Assembly (NCBI GenBank): GCA_965221295.1
Contig: OZ244879.1
Coordinates: forward strand, 806,001-870,000
Source: Bin87 sp965221295
Lineage (GTDB): Bacteria > Chloroflexota > Dehalococcoidia > Lucifugimonadales > UBA3495
Length of the DNA stretch: 64,000 bases
Direction of reading: 5' to 3'
The notes below the pieces were generated by a model, which worked only from the letters and a program-made list of their open reading frames with translations, was not told the origin of the DNA and searched no databases. The translations under genes and the position numbers were made by a program. Positions 50,324 to 58,677 of the stretch are shown here, piece after piece; within the stretch, counting starts at the first letter, position 1; each line of letters begins with the position of its first letter.

Positions 50324-51142
50324 TCAGTCTGGGAACCGTGCCCGACTCCACTCTAGGGCAGCCCGCAAGCCGTGTTCTTCCCGAACGCGCGCGAATTCGG
50401 CGTGCTCTGGAGTTTCCGCCGTGTCGAACTGGGTCATCAACTCCAGGTTGTGGTTTAGCGCTGACAGGAACCCGGCGGATTCCAGAGCGCGGTTGACCGA
50501 CAGTTTGGTGGTCTTGATGCCGATGGCGGAGATCCCGCGCATCTTCCGGGCGACCCGTTCGCATTCCTCGATGAGGCTTTCGTGGGGAGTCATCCGGTTC
50601 ACCATGCCGATACGGGCAGCCTCGTGGGCGTCGATGATGTCCCCGGTGAGCATCATCTCCTTGGCCAGGGCGAGGTTGAGCGAATAGGGAGTGATGAGAA
50701 ACGGCGCGCCGTATCCCAGCCGGATTTCCGGTTCGCCCAGCATGGCGCGTTCCGAAGCGATCTTCACGTCGCAGACCTGCACCAGTTCGCAGGCCCCTCC
50801 CAGGGCGTAGCCGTTGACGGCGGCGATCACGGGCTTGCTCAGGTTCCACACCATGAGGAAAGTCTCTATGTTGGCCTTCAGACGGGAACGGCGACCGTCC
50901 ACTGACAGCGGCTCACCCGACGGGCCGCTGGCCTCGCTCTCGATGTCAAAACCAGCCGAAAAGGCGCGGCCGGCGCCCGTGAGAATCACCACCCGCACGT
51001 CAGGGTTGGCCTCGATCGCCTCCAGCGCCTCGCGAAACTCGGCCATGAGTGTGGGACTCAAGGCGTTGAGCTTTTCGGGACGGTTCAGGGTCAGGTAGCC
51101 TATGCCATCCTGTTCGTCATACAGCAGTGTTTCAAATGCCAT
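50324..51142 (-). CDS. Enoyl-CoA hydratase/isomerase family protein
   Basis: A 272-residue crotonase. Blocks are GYLTLNRPEKLNALSP, GAGRAFSAGFDIESEA (oxyanion hole 1), AVNGYALGGACELVQVCDVK (oxyanion hole 2) and GEPEIRLGYGAPFLITPYSL. The Glu in LGEPEIRLG is one of the usual catalytic acids; the second position is Ala-Pro, so isomerase or decarboxylase chemistry is possible. AAGGG eight bases before ATG 51142 defines the start, and the frame stays open upstream into the neighbour without similarity. It is 34 bases downstream of the cyclophilin gene on the same strand. Confidence 0.92.
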   Translation of the reverse strand: MAFETLLYDEQDGIGYLTLNRPEKLNALSPTLMAEFREALEAIEANPDVRVVILTGAGRAFSAGFDIESEASGPSGEPLSVDGRRSRLKANIETFLMVWNLSKPVIAAVNGYALGGACELVQVCDVKIASERAMLGEPEIRLGYGAPFLITPYSLNLALAKEMMLTGDIIDAHEAARIGMVNRMTPHESLIEECERVARKMRGISAIGIKTTKLSVNRALESAGFLSALNHNLELMTQFDTAETPEHAEFARVREEHGLRAALEWSRARFPD

Positions 51143-51176
51143 CTCGAAAACCCTTCTGGTCGATAACCCGATCGGA

Positions 51177-51926
51177 TCAGGGGCCCACGATTTCCACAGA
51201 CTGAATGACCACCGGGTTGACGGGGGTTGATCCTTCGCCACTGGGTTGCGTGGGCGCGGTCGCGATCGCGTCGATGGTTTCCAGGCCCGCCACGGCCTGC
51301 CCGAAAATGGTGTAGTTGGGCGGCAATGGGTAATCGGCGTGCATGATGAAGAACTGGCTGCCGTTGGTGTTGGGGCCGGCGTTGGCCATGGCCATCACGC
51401 CGCGGGAGTAGGGGCGCTGCACCGGCTCATCGGGGAACCGATAGCCGGGTCCGCCTCCGCCAGTGCCCGTAGGGTCGCCGCCCTGGATCATGAACCCCTC
51501 GATGGTGCGGTGGAAGATCACGTTGTCGTAAAAACCCTGACGAGCCAGGAAGACGAAGTTGTTCACGGTGTTCGGCGCCTCTCCGGCCAGCAACTCCACC
51601 GTGATAGAGCCTGCCGAGGTGTTCAGCACGGCGGTGTAGGACGACGCGGCATCGATGGTCAACGGAGGCGGCGCCGCCCACTGCTTGACGGAATGGCCCT
51701 GGTCCACCATCACGGTCGGAGTGGCGGCAGTGGGCTGGGACGAAGACTGTCCGGCGTCCGTCGCCATGGCGGGAGAGGGTTGGGGCGCGCGGGTTGCGGC
51801 CGCCGCGGTGGCGGCAGGCGCGGCCGGTTCGGCGGGCACGGGATTTGGCACGAAGCCACATCCGGCCAGGAACAACGCCACGAGTCCGGCCGCCAGGAGG
51901 GTTGGCAATATTCTGCGTACTGTCAT
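51177..51926 (-). CDS. Lipoprotein peptidyl-prolyl cis-trans isomerase, cyclophilin type
   Basis: A 249-residue exported cyclophilin. The N terminus is a lipoprotein signal (LLAAGLVALFLAGCGFVP, lipobox LAGC), followed by a Pro/Ala/Thr linker of about 60 residues. The cyclophilin domain starts at SAGSITVELLAGEAPNTVNN and has the active-site blocks FHRTIEGFMIQGGDPTGTG, GVMAMANAGPNTNGSQFFI and NYTIFGQAVAGLETID. It would assist folding outside the membrane. The ATG at 51926 is used; four more codons are open upstream. It lies between the RraA-like and enoyl-CoA hydratase genes on one strand. Confidence 0.93.
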   Translation of the reverse strand: MTVRRILPTLLAAGLVALFLAGCGFVPNPVPAEPAAPAATAAAATRAPQPSPAMATDAGQSSSQPTAATPTVMVDQGHSVKQWAAPPPLTIDAASSYTAVLNTSAGSITVELLAGEAPNTVNNFVFLARQGFYDNVIFHRTIEGFMIQGGDPTGTGGGGPGYRFPDEPVQRPYSRGVMAMANAGPNTNGSQFFIMHADYPLPPNYTIFGQAVAGLETIDAIATAPTQPSGEGSTPVNPVVIQSVEIVGP

Positions 51927-51944
51927 GGTATCCGGCACAAGAGG

Positions 51945-52631
51945 TCAGTAGGGACGGGTGATCTTGGCGACTTCTTTCAGGGCTTCCAGCGAGAAGTCGG
52001 GAGACTGGCACAGGCTGATGGTTTTCTGCTCGTAATCCGCAATTGTGTCCACCATGTCTGGAATCCGGTCGGCGAGCTCGAACGGGATGTTGGTGACGCC
52101 GTGCTTGTCGCCGTGCAGCAGGTCGCCCGTGGACACGGTGAGGCCGCCCACATCGATGGGGATGCCCAGGTCCACCATGTGTACGTAAGCATGGGATACG
52201 GACACTTCCTTGGCGAAGAATTGGAAACCCAGCTCACGCACTTCGTCGAGATCGCGCACGGTGCCGTCTGTGGCGACGGCGACGGCTCCCAACGCCTTGT
52301 GGATGTTGGACTGTACCTCGCCCCAGTACGCGCCCAGCGGAGGGTTGTCAATATCGTGCAGCACGATGAAGCGCGGCTCCGGAACCGAGACGATCAGGTC
52401 CCACCAATCCTCGCGCGGGACGCTGCGACCCTCGGGGCGGTTGGCGGAGATTACGCCGGTGACGGCATAACCCACGATGGGTGGGAAATCCTGGAACACC
52501 GTTTTTATCTCCGGCAACATGAAACCGGAGTTCTTGGGCCGGAAGTTGAACCCTTCGATGGCGTTGCAGATGCTGGGAGAATCGATCCTGGCGAGGGCTT
52601 TCAGGGTAGCGTCGCTCACGGTTTGGTACAA
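51945..52631 (-). CDS. RraA / HMG aldolase-like family protein
   Basis: A 228-residue protein of the RraA-like fold, which includes 4-hydroxy-4-methyl-2-oxoglutarate and 4-carboxy-4-hydroxy-2-oxoadipate aldolases and RNase E inhibitors. Blocks are SPSICNAIEGFN, GAYWGEVQSNIHKALGAVAV, TDGTVRDLDEVRELGFQFFA and GGLTVSTGDLLHGDKHGV, with the Arg-Asp (TVRD) substrate and metal site. The start is TTG 52631: AGGAGG lies seven bases upstream and there is no better codon in frame. Residues upstream of it (to 52772) look non-coding. An aldolase role in acid catabolism fits the surrounding CoA enzymes. Confidence 0.87.
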   Translation of the reverse strand: MYQTVSDATLKALARIDSPSICNAIEGFNFRPKNSGFMLPEIKTVFQDFPPIVGYAVTGVISANRPEGRSVPREDWWDLIVSVPEPRFIVLHDIDNPPLGAYWGEVQSNIHKALGAVAVATDGTVRDLDEVRELGFQFFAKEVSVSHAYVHMVDLGIPIDVGGLTVSTGDLLHGDKHGVTNIPFELADRIPDMVDTIADYEQKTISLCQSPDFSLEALKEVAKITRPY

Positions 52632-52854
52632 AGCTGGGCCTCCTGAGTTTGCTGACAGGGTACGCGCCGGAGTTAAACCGGCGCGGAGAAAGCATACCAC
52701 AAAACTCTGTGCTGGATTGCCCGCACAGACTCCCGGCATCCGGCGCGTGGGACATCGGGTTGATGGCGTCAACTATTCCGCGGCTGATCCGTCCGCGGAT
52801 CTCGCCCGCCACCGGTGGCGATGGCGACGTGATGACGTCGCGTTAGGAGGACGG

Positions 52855-53049
52855 CTACGGGGTCGCCAATACCAGGTTCCAGAGCAGGAAGAACAACAAT
52901 ATCGCCGCCCAGCCGGTCAGCATGGCGATGCGGTAGAGGCGGTTGAACCACGGATGTTCCCAAAAGGGCAGCCGGCGTTCGCGGGCCCACCCGGTTTCGG
53001 GGGCGCCTCCGGCCCAGAGCCAACGGCGGAATTTGCGGACTAACTCCAT
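52855..53049 (-). CDS. Small membrane protein downstream of the amino-acid ABC ATPase gene
   Basis: A 64-residue protein with a basic, Trp-rich N terminus (MELVRKFRRWLWAGGAP), a WEHPWFNRLYRIAML segment and a single C-terminal membrane helix (GWAAILLFFLLWNLVLATP). It lies 89 bases after the ATPase gene in the same direction and is probably the end of that operon. No family is recognised. Codon pattern and the clean membrane topology favour a real gene. Confidence 0.55.
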   Translation of the reverse strand: MELVRKFRRWLWAGGAPETGWARERRLPFWEHPWFNRLYRIAMLTGWAAILLFFLLWNLVLATP

Positions 53050-53138
53050 GTTGACGGCCTCTGGAATCGGCGGGCTAGTCGGGAACCGCTCATCAAGGTC
53101 GGAGGGATATGATGACGGGGGGCTATGAAATCTGAAGG

Positions 53139-53897
53139 CTACAGTATCTGAGACAGGAAATGCTTGACCCGTTCGTGGCGCGGATTGTTGAAAAACTCGT
53201 CCGGCGGCTGGTCTTCCACGATCAGTCCTTCGTCGAACATGAGGATGCGGTCGGCCACCTCACGGGCGAAGCCCAGTTCATGGGTTACGGCCAGGATGGT
53301 CATTTGGGAGGCCGCCAGTTCCCGCATGACCTCCAACACCTCTTTGATCATTTCAGGGTCGAGAGCTGAGGTGGGTTCGTCGAAGAGCATAATGTTGGGT
53401 TGCATGGCCAGGGCGCGGGCGATGGCGACGCGCTGCTGTTGTCCGCCGGAGAGCTGCGCGGGATACTTGTCCGCCTGCTCCGGAATGCCCACCCGTTCTA
53501 GCAATTCCATGGCGATGTCGTCGGCCGCGCTGGCCGGCAGCTTGCGAACCTTCATCGGAGCCAAGGTGATGTTCTTCATCACGGTAAGGTGGGGGAACAG
53601 GTTGAAAGATTGGAACACCATCCCCACGTCTCGGCGAATGGCGTCGATGTTGCGCACGTCGTTGGTCAACTCGATGCCATCCACCACGATGTCGCCGCGC
53701 TGGTGGTGTTCCAGGCGGTTGATGGTGCGTATGAAGGTTGACTTGCCGGAGCCCGACGGTCCGATGATCACCACCACTTCGCCTTTTTTGACCGACGTGG
53801 TGATCCCGCGCAGGGCGTGAAAGTGGCCGAACCACTTGTGGACATCCCGGCAGGTGATGATCTCTTCGTCAATGACAACGTGCCCGGTGGTGGACAT
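53139..53897 (-). CDS. aapP: Polar amino-acid ABC transporter ATP-binding protein
   Basis: A 252-residue GlnQ/AapP-type ATPase. Walker A is IIGPSGSGKSTFIRTINRLE, Q-loop VGMVFQSFNLFPHLTVMKNI, signature LSGGQQQRVAIARAL, Walker B IMLFDEPTSALDPEM, and the H-loop is ILAVTHELGFAREVADRI. It energises import of amino acids by the AapQM permease pair encoded upstream. A membrane coiled-coil gene lies between it and aapM, which is unusual for such operons; the gaps on both sides are short (33 and 25 bases), so all are likely co-transcribed. Confidence 0.95.
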   Translation of the reverse strand: MSTTGHVVIDEEIITCRDVHKWFGHFHALRGITTSVKKGEVVVIIGPSGSGKSTFIRTINRLEHHQRGDIVVDGIELTNDVRNIDAIRRDVGMVFQSFNLFPHLTVMKNITLAPMKVRKLPASAADDIAMELLERVGIPEQADKYPAQLSGGQQQRVAIARALAMQPNIMLFDEPTSALDPEMIKEVLEVMRELAASQMTILAVTHELGFAREVADRILMFDEGLIVEDQPPDEFFNNPRHERVKHFLSQIL

Positions 53898-53930
53898 GGT
53901 GGACGCTCCGTTGGCGCTGGCGTTCCCGGC

Positions 53931-54476
53931 TCACTTGCCATCGTCGCGCAGGGGACGGCGGCGGCGGGCGCGGGATGCGCGTCGTTCTTGGGCGGCGACG
54001 CGCTCTTGCAAATCGGCGATCAGCGCGCGCAGTTCCGAGATTTCCTGATTGCGCTCTCCGAGTTCCTGGTCGCGCTCTCCGAGTTCCTGGTTGCGTATTG
54101 AGAGTTCTTGGTCGCGCCTTGAGAGTTCCTGGTTGCGCTTTGAGAGTTCCTGGTTGCGCTTTGAGAGCTCCTCGTTGCGTTCCGCCAGTTCTTGTCGGAC
54201 GGCGTCTCGTTCCATTTCGGCCGCCACGCGACGCCCCGATTCTCGCCAGAAAATCATGATGTCGGGCCCTCCTACTATTCCATTTGCCAGCATGATCGCA
54301 GTCATTATGCGCAGCATCATATTCCCGGGGGTCAGGTCAATCTCCTCGCTGCTCACAACGTAGATGATGACACCCACCGCGATGTCCAGTCCAGCATAGA
54401 AGACGAACGATCCCATCCGGCCGATGAAAACCCTCATTCGCAGCGCTGCGATCGCCCGTTTCCACCATTCTAGCAA
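53931..54476 (-). CDS. Membrane protein with seven-residue repeat coiled coil, in the aap operon
   Basis: A 181-residue protein with two membrane segments (MGSFVFYAGLDIAVGVIIYV and MLRIMTAIMLANGIVGGPDI), then a long coiled coil made of near-identical heptads: RNEELSK, RNQELSK, RNQELSR, RDQELSI, RNQELGE, RDQELGE, RNQEISE. The tail is Arg-rich (ERRASRARRRRPLR). The start is TTG 54476, with GGGAGG seven bases upstream. It lies between aapM and aapP. I know no family; a scaffold or transport-regulating partner can be imagined but nothing proves it. The plan resembles the REEG protein at 34099. Confidence 0.68.
   Translation of the reverse strand: MLEWWKRAIAALRMRVFIGRMGSFVFYAGLDIAVGVIIYVVSSEEIDLTPGNMMLRIMTAIMLANGIVGGPDIMIFWRESGRRVAAEMERDAVRQELAERNEELSKRNQELSKRNQELSRRDQELSIRNQELGERDQELGERNQEISELRALIADLQERVAAQERRASRARRRRPLRDDGK
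54037..54190. repeat. 21-bp minisatellite encoding the heptad coiled coil
   Basis: The unit GAGAGTTCCTGGTTGCGCTTT and close variants recur about seven times, each encoding one RNQELSK-type heptad on the minus strand. Copy number is likely to vary between strains through slipped replication. Confidence 0.8.
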
Positions 54477-54501
54477 AGACTTGCCTCCCGCGAATTCCGG
54501 C

Positions 54502-55752
54502 CTACCGCTCGCCCACTCCCAGGCGTCGCTCGATTCTACCGCTGATGTAGGACATGGCGTAGGTGAAGATCCAGAACACGATGGCCACGAAGATGATGAC
54601 CTCGGCCTTGCTATCGCGGAATTCGATGTTGCCGTTTACGAAGTCCAAGCCAATGCGGAGGATGTCCAGCATCCCGATGATGTACACCAGGCTCGTGTCC
54701 TTGAAGAGGCCAATGAACTGGCCCACGATGGCGGGAATGACGTTGCGGATGGCCTGCGGCAGGGTGATGAGCAATGTGGTCTGCCAACCGGAGATTCCGA
54801 GAGCGCGGGCGGCTTCAGCCTGGCCGGGGTGTAGGGATTGCAAGCCGCCGCGGATGTTCTCCGCCATGTACGCGGAACTGAACAGGGTGATTACGATGGC
54901 GGCGTTGAGCAGGGCGTTCTGCGGGAAATCCTCGGGGAAGGCCAGCGGAACCAGATGGCGCGACATGAACAATAGCGTGATCAGCGGCACTCCGCGGAAT
55001 ACCTCGATGAACCCCACGCAGAGCATCTTTACTACCGGCAGGTGGCTGCGCCGGCCCAGCGCCAGGGCGATGCCAATGGGCAGGCTCAGCGTAATGCCGC
55101 CAGTGGCAAGGATCAAGTTGAGCATCAATCCGCCCCACTGGTTGACCGACACCGGTTGCAGCCATGAAATGCCCGGCAAACCTCGTATCAGCGCCAGCGA
55201 AACCACGAACGACGCCACGGCCAGGATGGCGATCCAGCGCGCGGACCCCAACGGCGTATATCTCGCCAGCGCCCAACCCAATAGCAACGCCGGCAGGTTG
55301 GCCAGCAAAAGCAACCGCACGTCGTAGCCCATGGCTTCCAGACTGTAGGGTAGGAATGCCAGCAGCGCCAACGCAATCCCGACCAAAAGCGCCATGGTCC
55401 GGGTGATGCCTCCGCCGGCCAAGCCCCAGGCCATGCCCAGCAACGCGGTGGCCAACAGCGTTGCCACCTGGGGTCGCCAGAAGCAATTCTGACCAGGGCA
55501 GGCGTTCTCGGTATTGTACTGGCCCAGGATGAAGCGGCCGCCCAGTTCCGCGATCACGAGCCACTCGGCATCCAGAAATACCCACTTGAGCCCATACCAC
55601 AGCGCGATTGCGGTCACCACGCCGGCCACCGCAGTGAGCAAGCCGTTGATCCAGTTGCTGAACAGGTTGTCGCGCGCCCATCCCGCCACGCCGGATTCAA
55701 GGAGAGGCGGCGGCAACGCGGCGCCGGGCGGGGTTGTGGATTGAGTTGCCAT
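54502..55752 (-). CDS. aapM: Polar amino-acid ABC transporter permease (AapM-like)
   Basis: A 416-residue permease. The N-terminal half holds additional helices as in AapM/BztC proteins (WINGLLTAVAGVVTAIALWY, then ATLLATALLGMAWGLAGGG). The conserved transport core is GGITLSLPIGIALALGRRSH, IEVFRGVPLITLLFM and the EAA loop AEAARALGISGWQTTLLI with LPQAIRNVIPAIVGQF. It forms a heterodimer with AapQ for broad-range L-amino-acid import. It starts 18 bases after aapQ and is followed by the coiled-coil gene. Confidence 0.93.
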   Translation of the reverse strand: MATQSTTPPGAALPPPLLESGVAGWARDNLFSNWINGLLTAVAGVVTAIALWYGLKWVFLDAEWLVIAELGGRFILGQYNTENACPGQNCFWRPQVATLLATALLGMAWGLAGGGITRTMALLVGIALALLAFLPYSLEAMGYDVRLLLLANLPALLLGWALARYTPLGSARWIAILAVASFVVSLALIRGLPGISWLQPVSVNQWGGLMLNLILATGGITLSLPIGIALALGRRSHLPVVKMLCVGFIEVFRGVPLITLLFMSRHLVPLAFPEDFPQNALLNAAIVITLFSSAYMAENIRGGLQSLHPGQAEAARALGISGWQTTLLITLPQAIRNVIPAIVGQFIGLFKDTSLVYIIGMLDILRIGLDFVNGNIEFRDSKAEVIIFVAIVFWIFTYAMSYISGRIERRLGVGER

Positions 55753-55770
55753 GTTGGATCAGGCCGTTGC

Positions 55771-57000
55771 TCAGGCGCCTACGAATCTTATGTGCCGGTT
55801 ATACAGGTTGCCCACCAACGACCAGGTGAGACTCATGGCCAGGTACGACGCCATTACCAGGACGAAAATCGGAATCGCTGGGGCCGTTTGGGTCATGACC
55901 ACCGCAACGCTGGTCAATTCAGCGTAGCCGATGGCGCCGCCCAGGCTGCTGTTCTTGGTCAGGTTCAGGCATTGGCTGATCAGCGGCGGAATGATCACTC
56001 GCAGGGCTTGGGGGAACGTGACCTGGCGCAGCGTGTCGAGCTGCGAGAGGCCTAGGGCGCGCGCGGCTTCGGTCTGGCCGCGCCCCACCGACTGGATGCC
56101 CGCGCGTACGATTTCGGCGATGAACGAGGAGGTGTAGATTACCAAGCCTACCAGCAGCACCATTAGCCCGGCCTTGGCGGTCAACCCGTTGGCGATGCGG
56201 CCGAAGCGTCCCTGCGGCTCTGGAGTAGATATGAAGAAGGGCGACTCGCCGGCCATGAAACTCAGCGCCAGCCAAGCGATGGCGGCGATTCCGAACGTGG
56301 CGGTCAAGCCGGCCAGCACGGGGTACGACGGGCGGCCGGTTTCGATTTCGCGCCGCGTCATCCAGCGATGCGCGGCAACGCCGGCGATGACGGCGACGAC
56401 CGCCACCGCCAGCCACACCAGGCCGGCGATCCAGTCGTTGGCTGATGGCCAGGGCAACGAGATGCCATCGTTGTAAACGTAGAGTATGCCCGGAATCACC
56501 GTCCCCTGTTCGCGTCCGTCCGCGTCGCGCACCGACGGTAGTTCCTGGACGATGTAGAGCCAGAAATACAGCTGGACCAGGAGAGGAACGTTGCGGAAGA
56601 ATTCGATATAGACCAGCGCGATCTTCGAGACTATCCAGTTGGTGGACAACCGGCAGACGCCCATGAATATGCCCAGCAGAATGGCCAGAATCACTCCCGC
56701 TATGGCCACGATCAGCGTGTTGGTGATGGCTACCCAAAAGGCGTAGAGGAAGGAATCGGAGGATTCGTAGGGAATGAAGAAGTCGCTGATGGGAGTTTGA
56801 TATTCGCGCGACAAGAAAGTGAAGCTGTACGAGATATTCCGGTCCTGGATGGCGTTGGCGATGTTGGCAAAGAACCAAACCACCAGCACGACCACAACCA
56901 CAGCGGACGCGATTTGCAACGCCCACTGGATGATTACGGCGTGGCGCCAAACGGGAATGTCCTGGTAGATCAGGACTCGTGGCAATTGGGGTGTCGCCAT
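55771..57000 (-). CDS. aapQ: Polar amino-acid ABC transporter permease (AapQ-like)
   Basis: A 409-residue permease. The first helix is ALQIASAVVVVVLVVWFFAN, with the conserved FLSREYQTPISDFFIPYESS periplasmic stretch of AapQ proteins; EFFRNVPLLVQLYFWLYI and the EAA loop AEAARALGLSQLDTLRQV with FPQALRVIIPPLISQ give the ATPase contact. It pairs with AapM. The gene follows aapJ after 239 bases that hold a terminator-like hairpin, which would make aapJ more abundant than the membrane subunits. Confidence 0.93.
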   Translation of the reverse strand: MATPQLPRVLIYQDIPVWRHAVIIQWALQIASAVVVVVLVVWFFANIANAIQDRNISYSFTFLSREYQTPISDFFIPYESSDSFLYAFWVAITNTLIVAIAGVILAILLGIFMGVCRLSTNWIVSKIALVYIEFFRNVPLLVQLYFWLYIVQELPSVRDADGREQGTVIPGILYVYNDGISLPWPSANDWIAGLVWLAVAVVAVIAGVAAHRWMTRREIETGRPSYPVLAGLTATFGIAAIAWLALSFMAGESPFFISTPEPQGRFGRIANGLTAKAGLMVLLVGLVIYTSSFIAEIVRAGIQSVGRGQTEAARALGLSQLDTLRQVTFPQALRVIIPPLISQCLNLTKNSSLGGAIGYAELTSVAVVMTQTAPAIPIFVLVMASYLAMSLTWSLVGNLYNRHIRFVGA

Positions 57001-57156
57001 GTTTTCCGACGGTGCGTTGTCCGGAGGGAGCGTTGTTTAGGGCCCGCGCTATCTGGCAAGTCCGTTGTCTCGCGCATGAAATAACGGAGTGCTGCGGATT
57101 CTAGCGCATCTGGGGAGCGTTTGCCGAGTCTGCACCGGACATCGCAAAATGTCAAA

Positions 57157-57192
57157 AGGGGGGACGACCAGCATCGCGCTGATCGTCCCCCT
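57157..57192 (-). terminator. Terminator-like hairpin between aapJ and aapQ
   Basis: Arms AGGGGGGACGACCAGC (57157-57172) and GCTGATCGTCCCCC (57178-57191) form a stem with one mismatch and a 5-base loop. Read on the minus strand it is followed by CTTTTGACATTTT. It lies 48 bases after the aapJ stop, where partial termination would set the excess of binding protein over permease. Confidence 0.65.
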
Positions 57193-57239
57193 CAGAGGCG
57201 CTGAGTAACGCCATTGGGTCCGACGGGACCGGAGGTTCT

Positions 57240-58376
57240 CTACCGCAGCGGCGCGGAGTAGATTTCGCCTCCGTTGATCCACAGGTCATTGCGGCTGCCG
57301 GCGCGCGTAACGCCCAGCGGCGTGAGGTGGCGGTCGTAGATCTCGCCGTAGTTGCCCACCTGGCGAATCACGTCCTGGGCGGCGGTTTCGCTGAGGCCCA
57401 GGTCTTCCTGACCGTACCCGCCTTCCAAGCCAAACAACCGGTCAACGCCAGTGTCCCCAGTGGGAGCCGTGGGCACCGTGCTGGAGGTGATGCCGAATGC
57501 CTCGGCGTAGATCAGCATCGCCATCGTGGTCTTTACGATGTCGTACCACTGGTCGTCGCCGTGGGGAACCACCGGGCCCAGAGGCTCTTCGGAGATGGTA
57601 TCCGGCAAAATGACGTGATCGTCGGGACTGTCGAAGCCAACGCGGGTGGCTACCAGGCCCGAGCGGTCGGTGGTCAGCGCGTCGCACTGACCCGCCAGGT
57701 AAGCCTCGCTGGTGGTGGTGGCGTCGGGGAAGGTTACGATGTCGAAGTTCAAACCGTTCTGGTTGCTGAAGTCCTGAAGGTTCAGCTCGGTGGTGGTGCC
57801 CGCCTGCACGCACACTTTGGCGTCCTGCAATTCCAAGGCGGCGGAAACTCCCAGGCTGGTCGGCGTCATGAAACCTTGGCCGTCGTAGAACATGGTTTGC
57901 GCGAAGTTGCCCCAAGTGGCGTCGCGGGAACTGGTCCACGTGGTGTTGCGGGACATCATGTCCACCTGGCCGGACTGCATGGTCGGGCCGCGCTCGGAAG
58001 CGGTGGTGGGCTGGTATTCCACAGCGTTGGCGTCGCCCAGCGCGGCGGCGGCCACGGCGCGACACAGATCGATGTCGAAACCGGTGGTGTTGCCGTCGGC
58101 GTCCAGAAATCCGAAACCGGCGAGCTGCGTGTTGCTGGCGCAAACAACCCTGCCCCGGCTGCGGACCAAATCGAGCCGGTTTTCGCCCTGGTTCGACATT
58201 GCGGTCGCTTCTTCTGTCGTGGGCGCGGCGGTCGCTTCCATCGCTTCGGTGGGGGCAGCGGCGGCGGTGGGTTCGCTTACGGCGGGCGCTGGAGGCTCCT
58301 GCTGTCCGCAAGCTAGGGCAGACACCAGCGCGATCAGCAACGACGCTCCGGCCAAATACTTGATGATGGGCTTCAT
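57240..58376 (-). CDS. aapJ: Amino-acid ABC transporter substrate-binding lipoprotein (AapJ-like)
   Basis: A 378-residue binding protein. The signal is lipoprotein-type (YLAGASLLIALVSALACGQ, lipobox SALAC), followed by a Pro/Ala/Thr/Glu linker typical of Gram-positive-style or Chloroflexota lipoproteins. The mature part begins RLDLVRSRGRVVCASNTQLA, has GFDIDLCRAVAAAALGDANA, SGQVDMMSRNTTWTSSRDA and VVPHGDDQWYDIVK, all AapJ features. It would capture amino acids and deliver them to AapQM. AGGAGG about ten bases before ATG 58376 sets the start; a long open frame upstream to 59015 has no family similarity and overlaps another gene. An extended -10 promoter lies at 58430-58438. Confidence 0.94.
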   Translation of the reverse strand: MKPIIKYLAGASLLIALVSALACGQQEPPAPAVSEPTAAAAPTEAMEATAAPTTEEATAMSNQGENRLDLVRSRGRVVCASNTQLAGFGFLDADGNTTGFDIDLCRAVAAAALGDANAVEYQPTTASERGPTMQSGQVDMMSRNTTWTSSRDATWGNFAQTMFYDGQGFMTPTSLGVSAALELQDAKVCVQAGTTTELNLQDFSNQNGLNFDIVTFPDATTTSEAYLAGQCDALTTDRSGLVATRVGFDSPDDHVILPDTISEEPLGPVVPHGDDQWYDIVKTTMAMLIYAEAFGITSSTVPTAPTGDTGVDRLFGLEGGYGQEDLGLSETAAQDVIRQVGNYGEIYDRHLTPLGVTRAGSRNDLWINGGEIYSAPLR

Positions 58377-58429
58377 TCTTGACGTTCCTCCTGAATTATC
58401 CGGCGCAAAGCCTAGTTTCCAACCGCGCC

Positions 58430-58458
58430 ATTGTAACACGCTTGGAGCGAGATGTAAG
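58430..58458 (-). promoter_or_regulatory. Promoter of the aap operon
   Basis: On the minus strand CTTACA (four of six -35 bases) is followed after 17 bases by TACAAT (58430-58435), with TGT just ahead of the -10 (extended -10). The aapJ ATG is about 54 bases further on, leaving a short leader with AGGAGG. Confidence 0.55.
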
Positions 58459-58677
58459 CGAACATGTGCACGATTCATGCTCGATATGGGCGAACATCGC
58501 CCAGGGTCGCTGTGGGCGCCCGCGCCGCGAGTTGCGCCCTGGAGCGCGGTTCTGGACTCGCAGGAGCGGCGTAGGCGGGCGCTCATGACGCGAAAGGACG
58601 TTGCGCAGCAAGTCTCAGGTGTTTCCGTTGTACGCGTCGAATCGGAATGGATTGGAACGGCGTGGACATGCGGCGGA

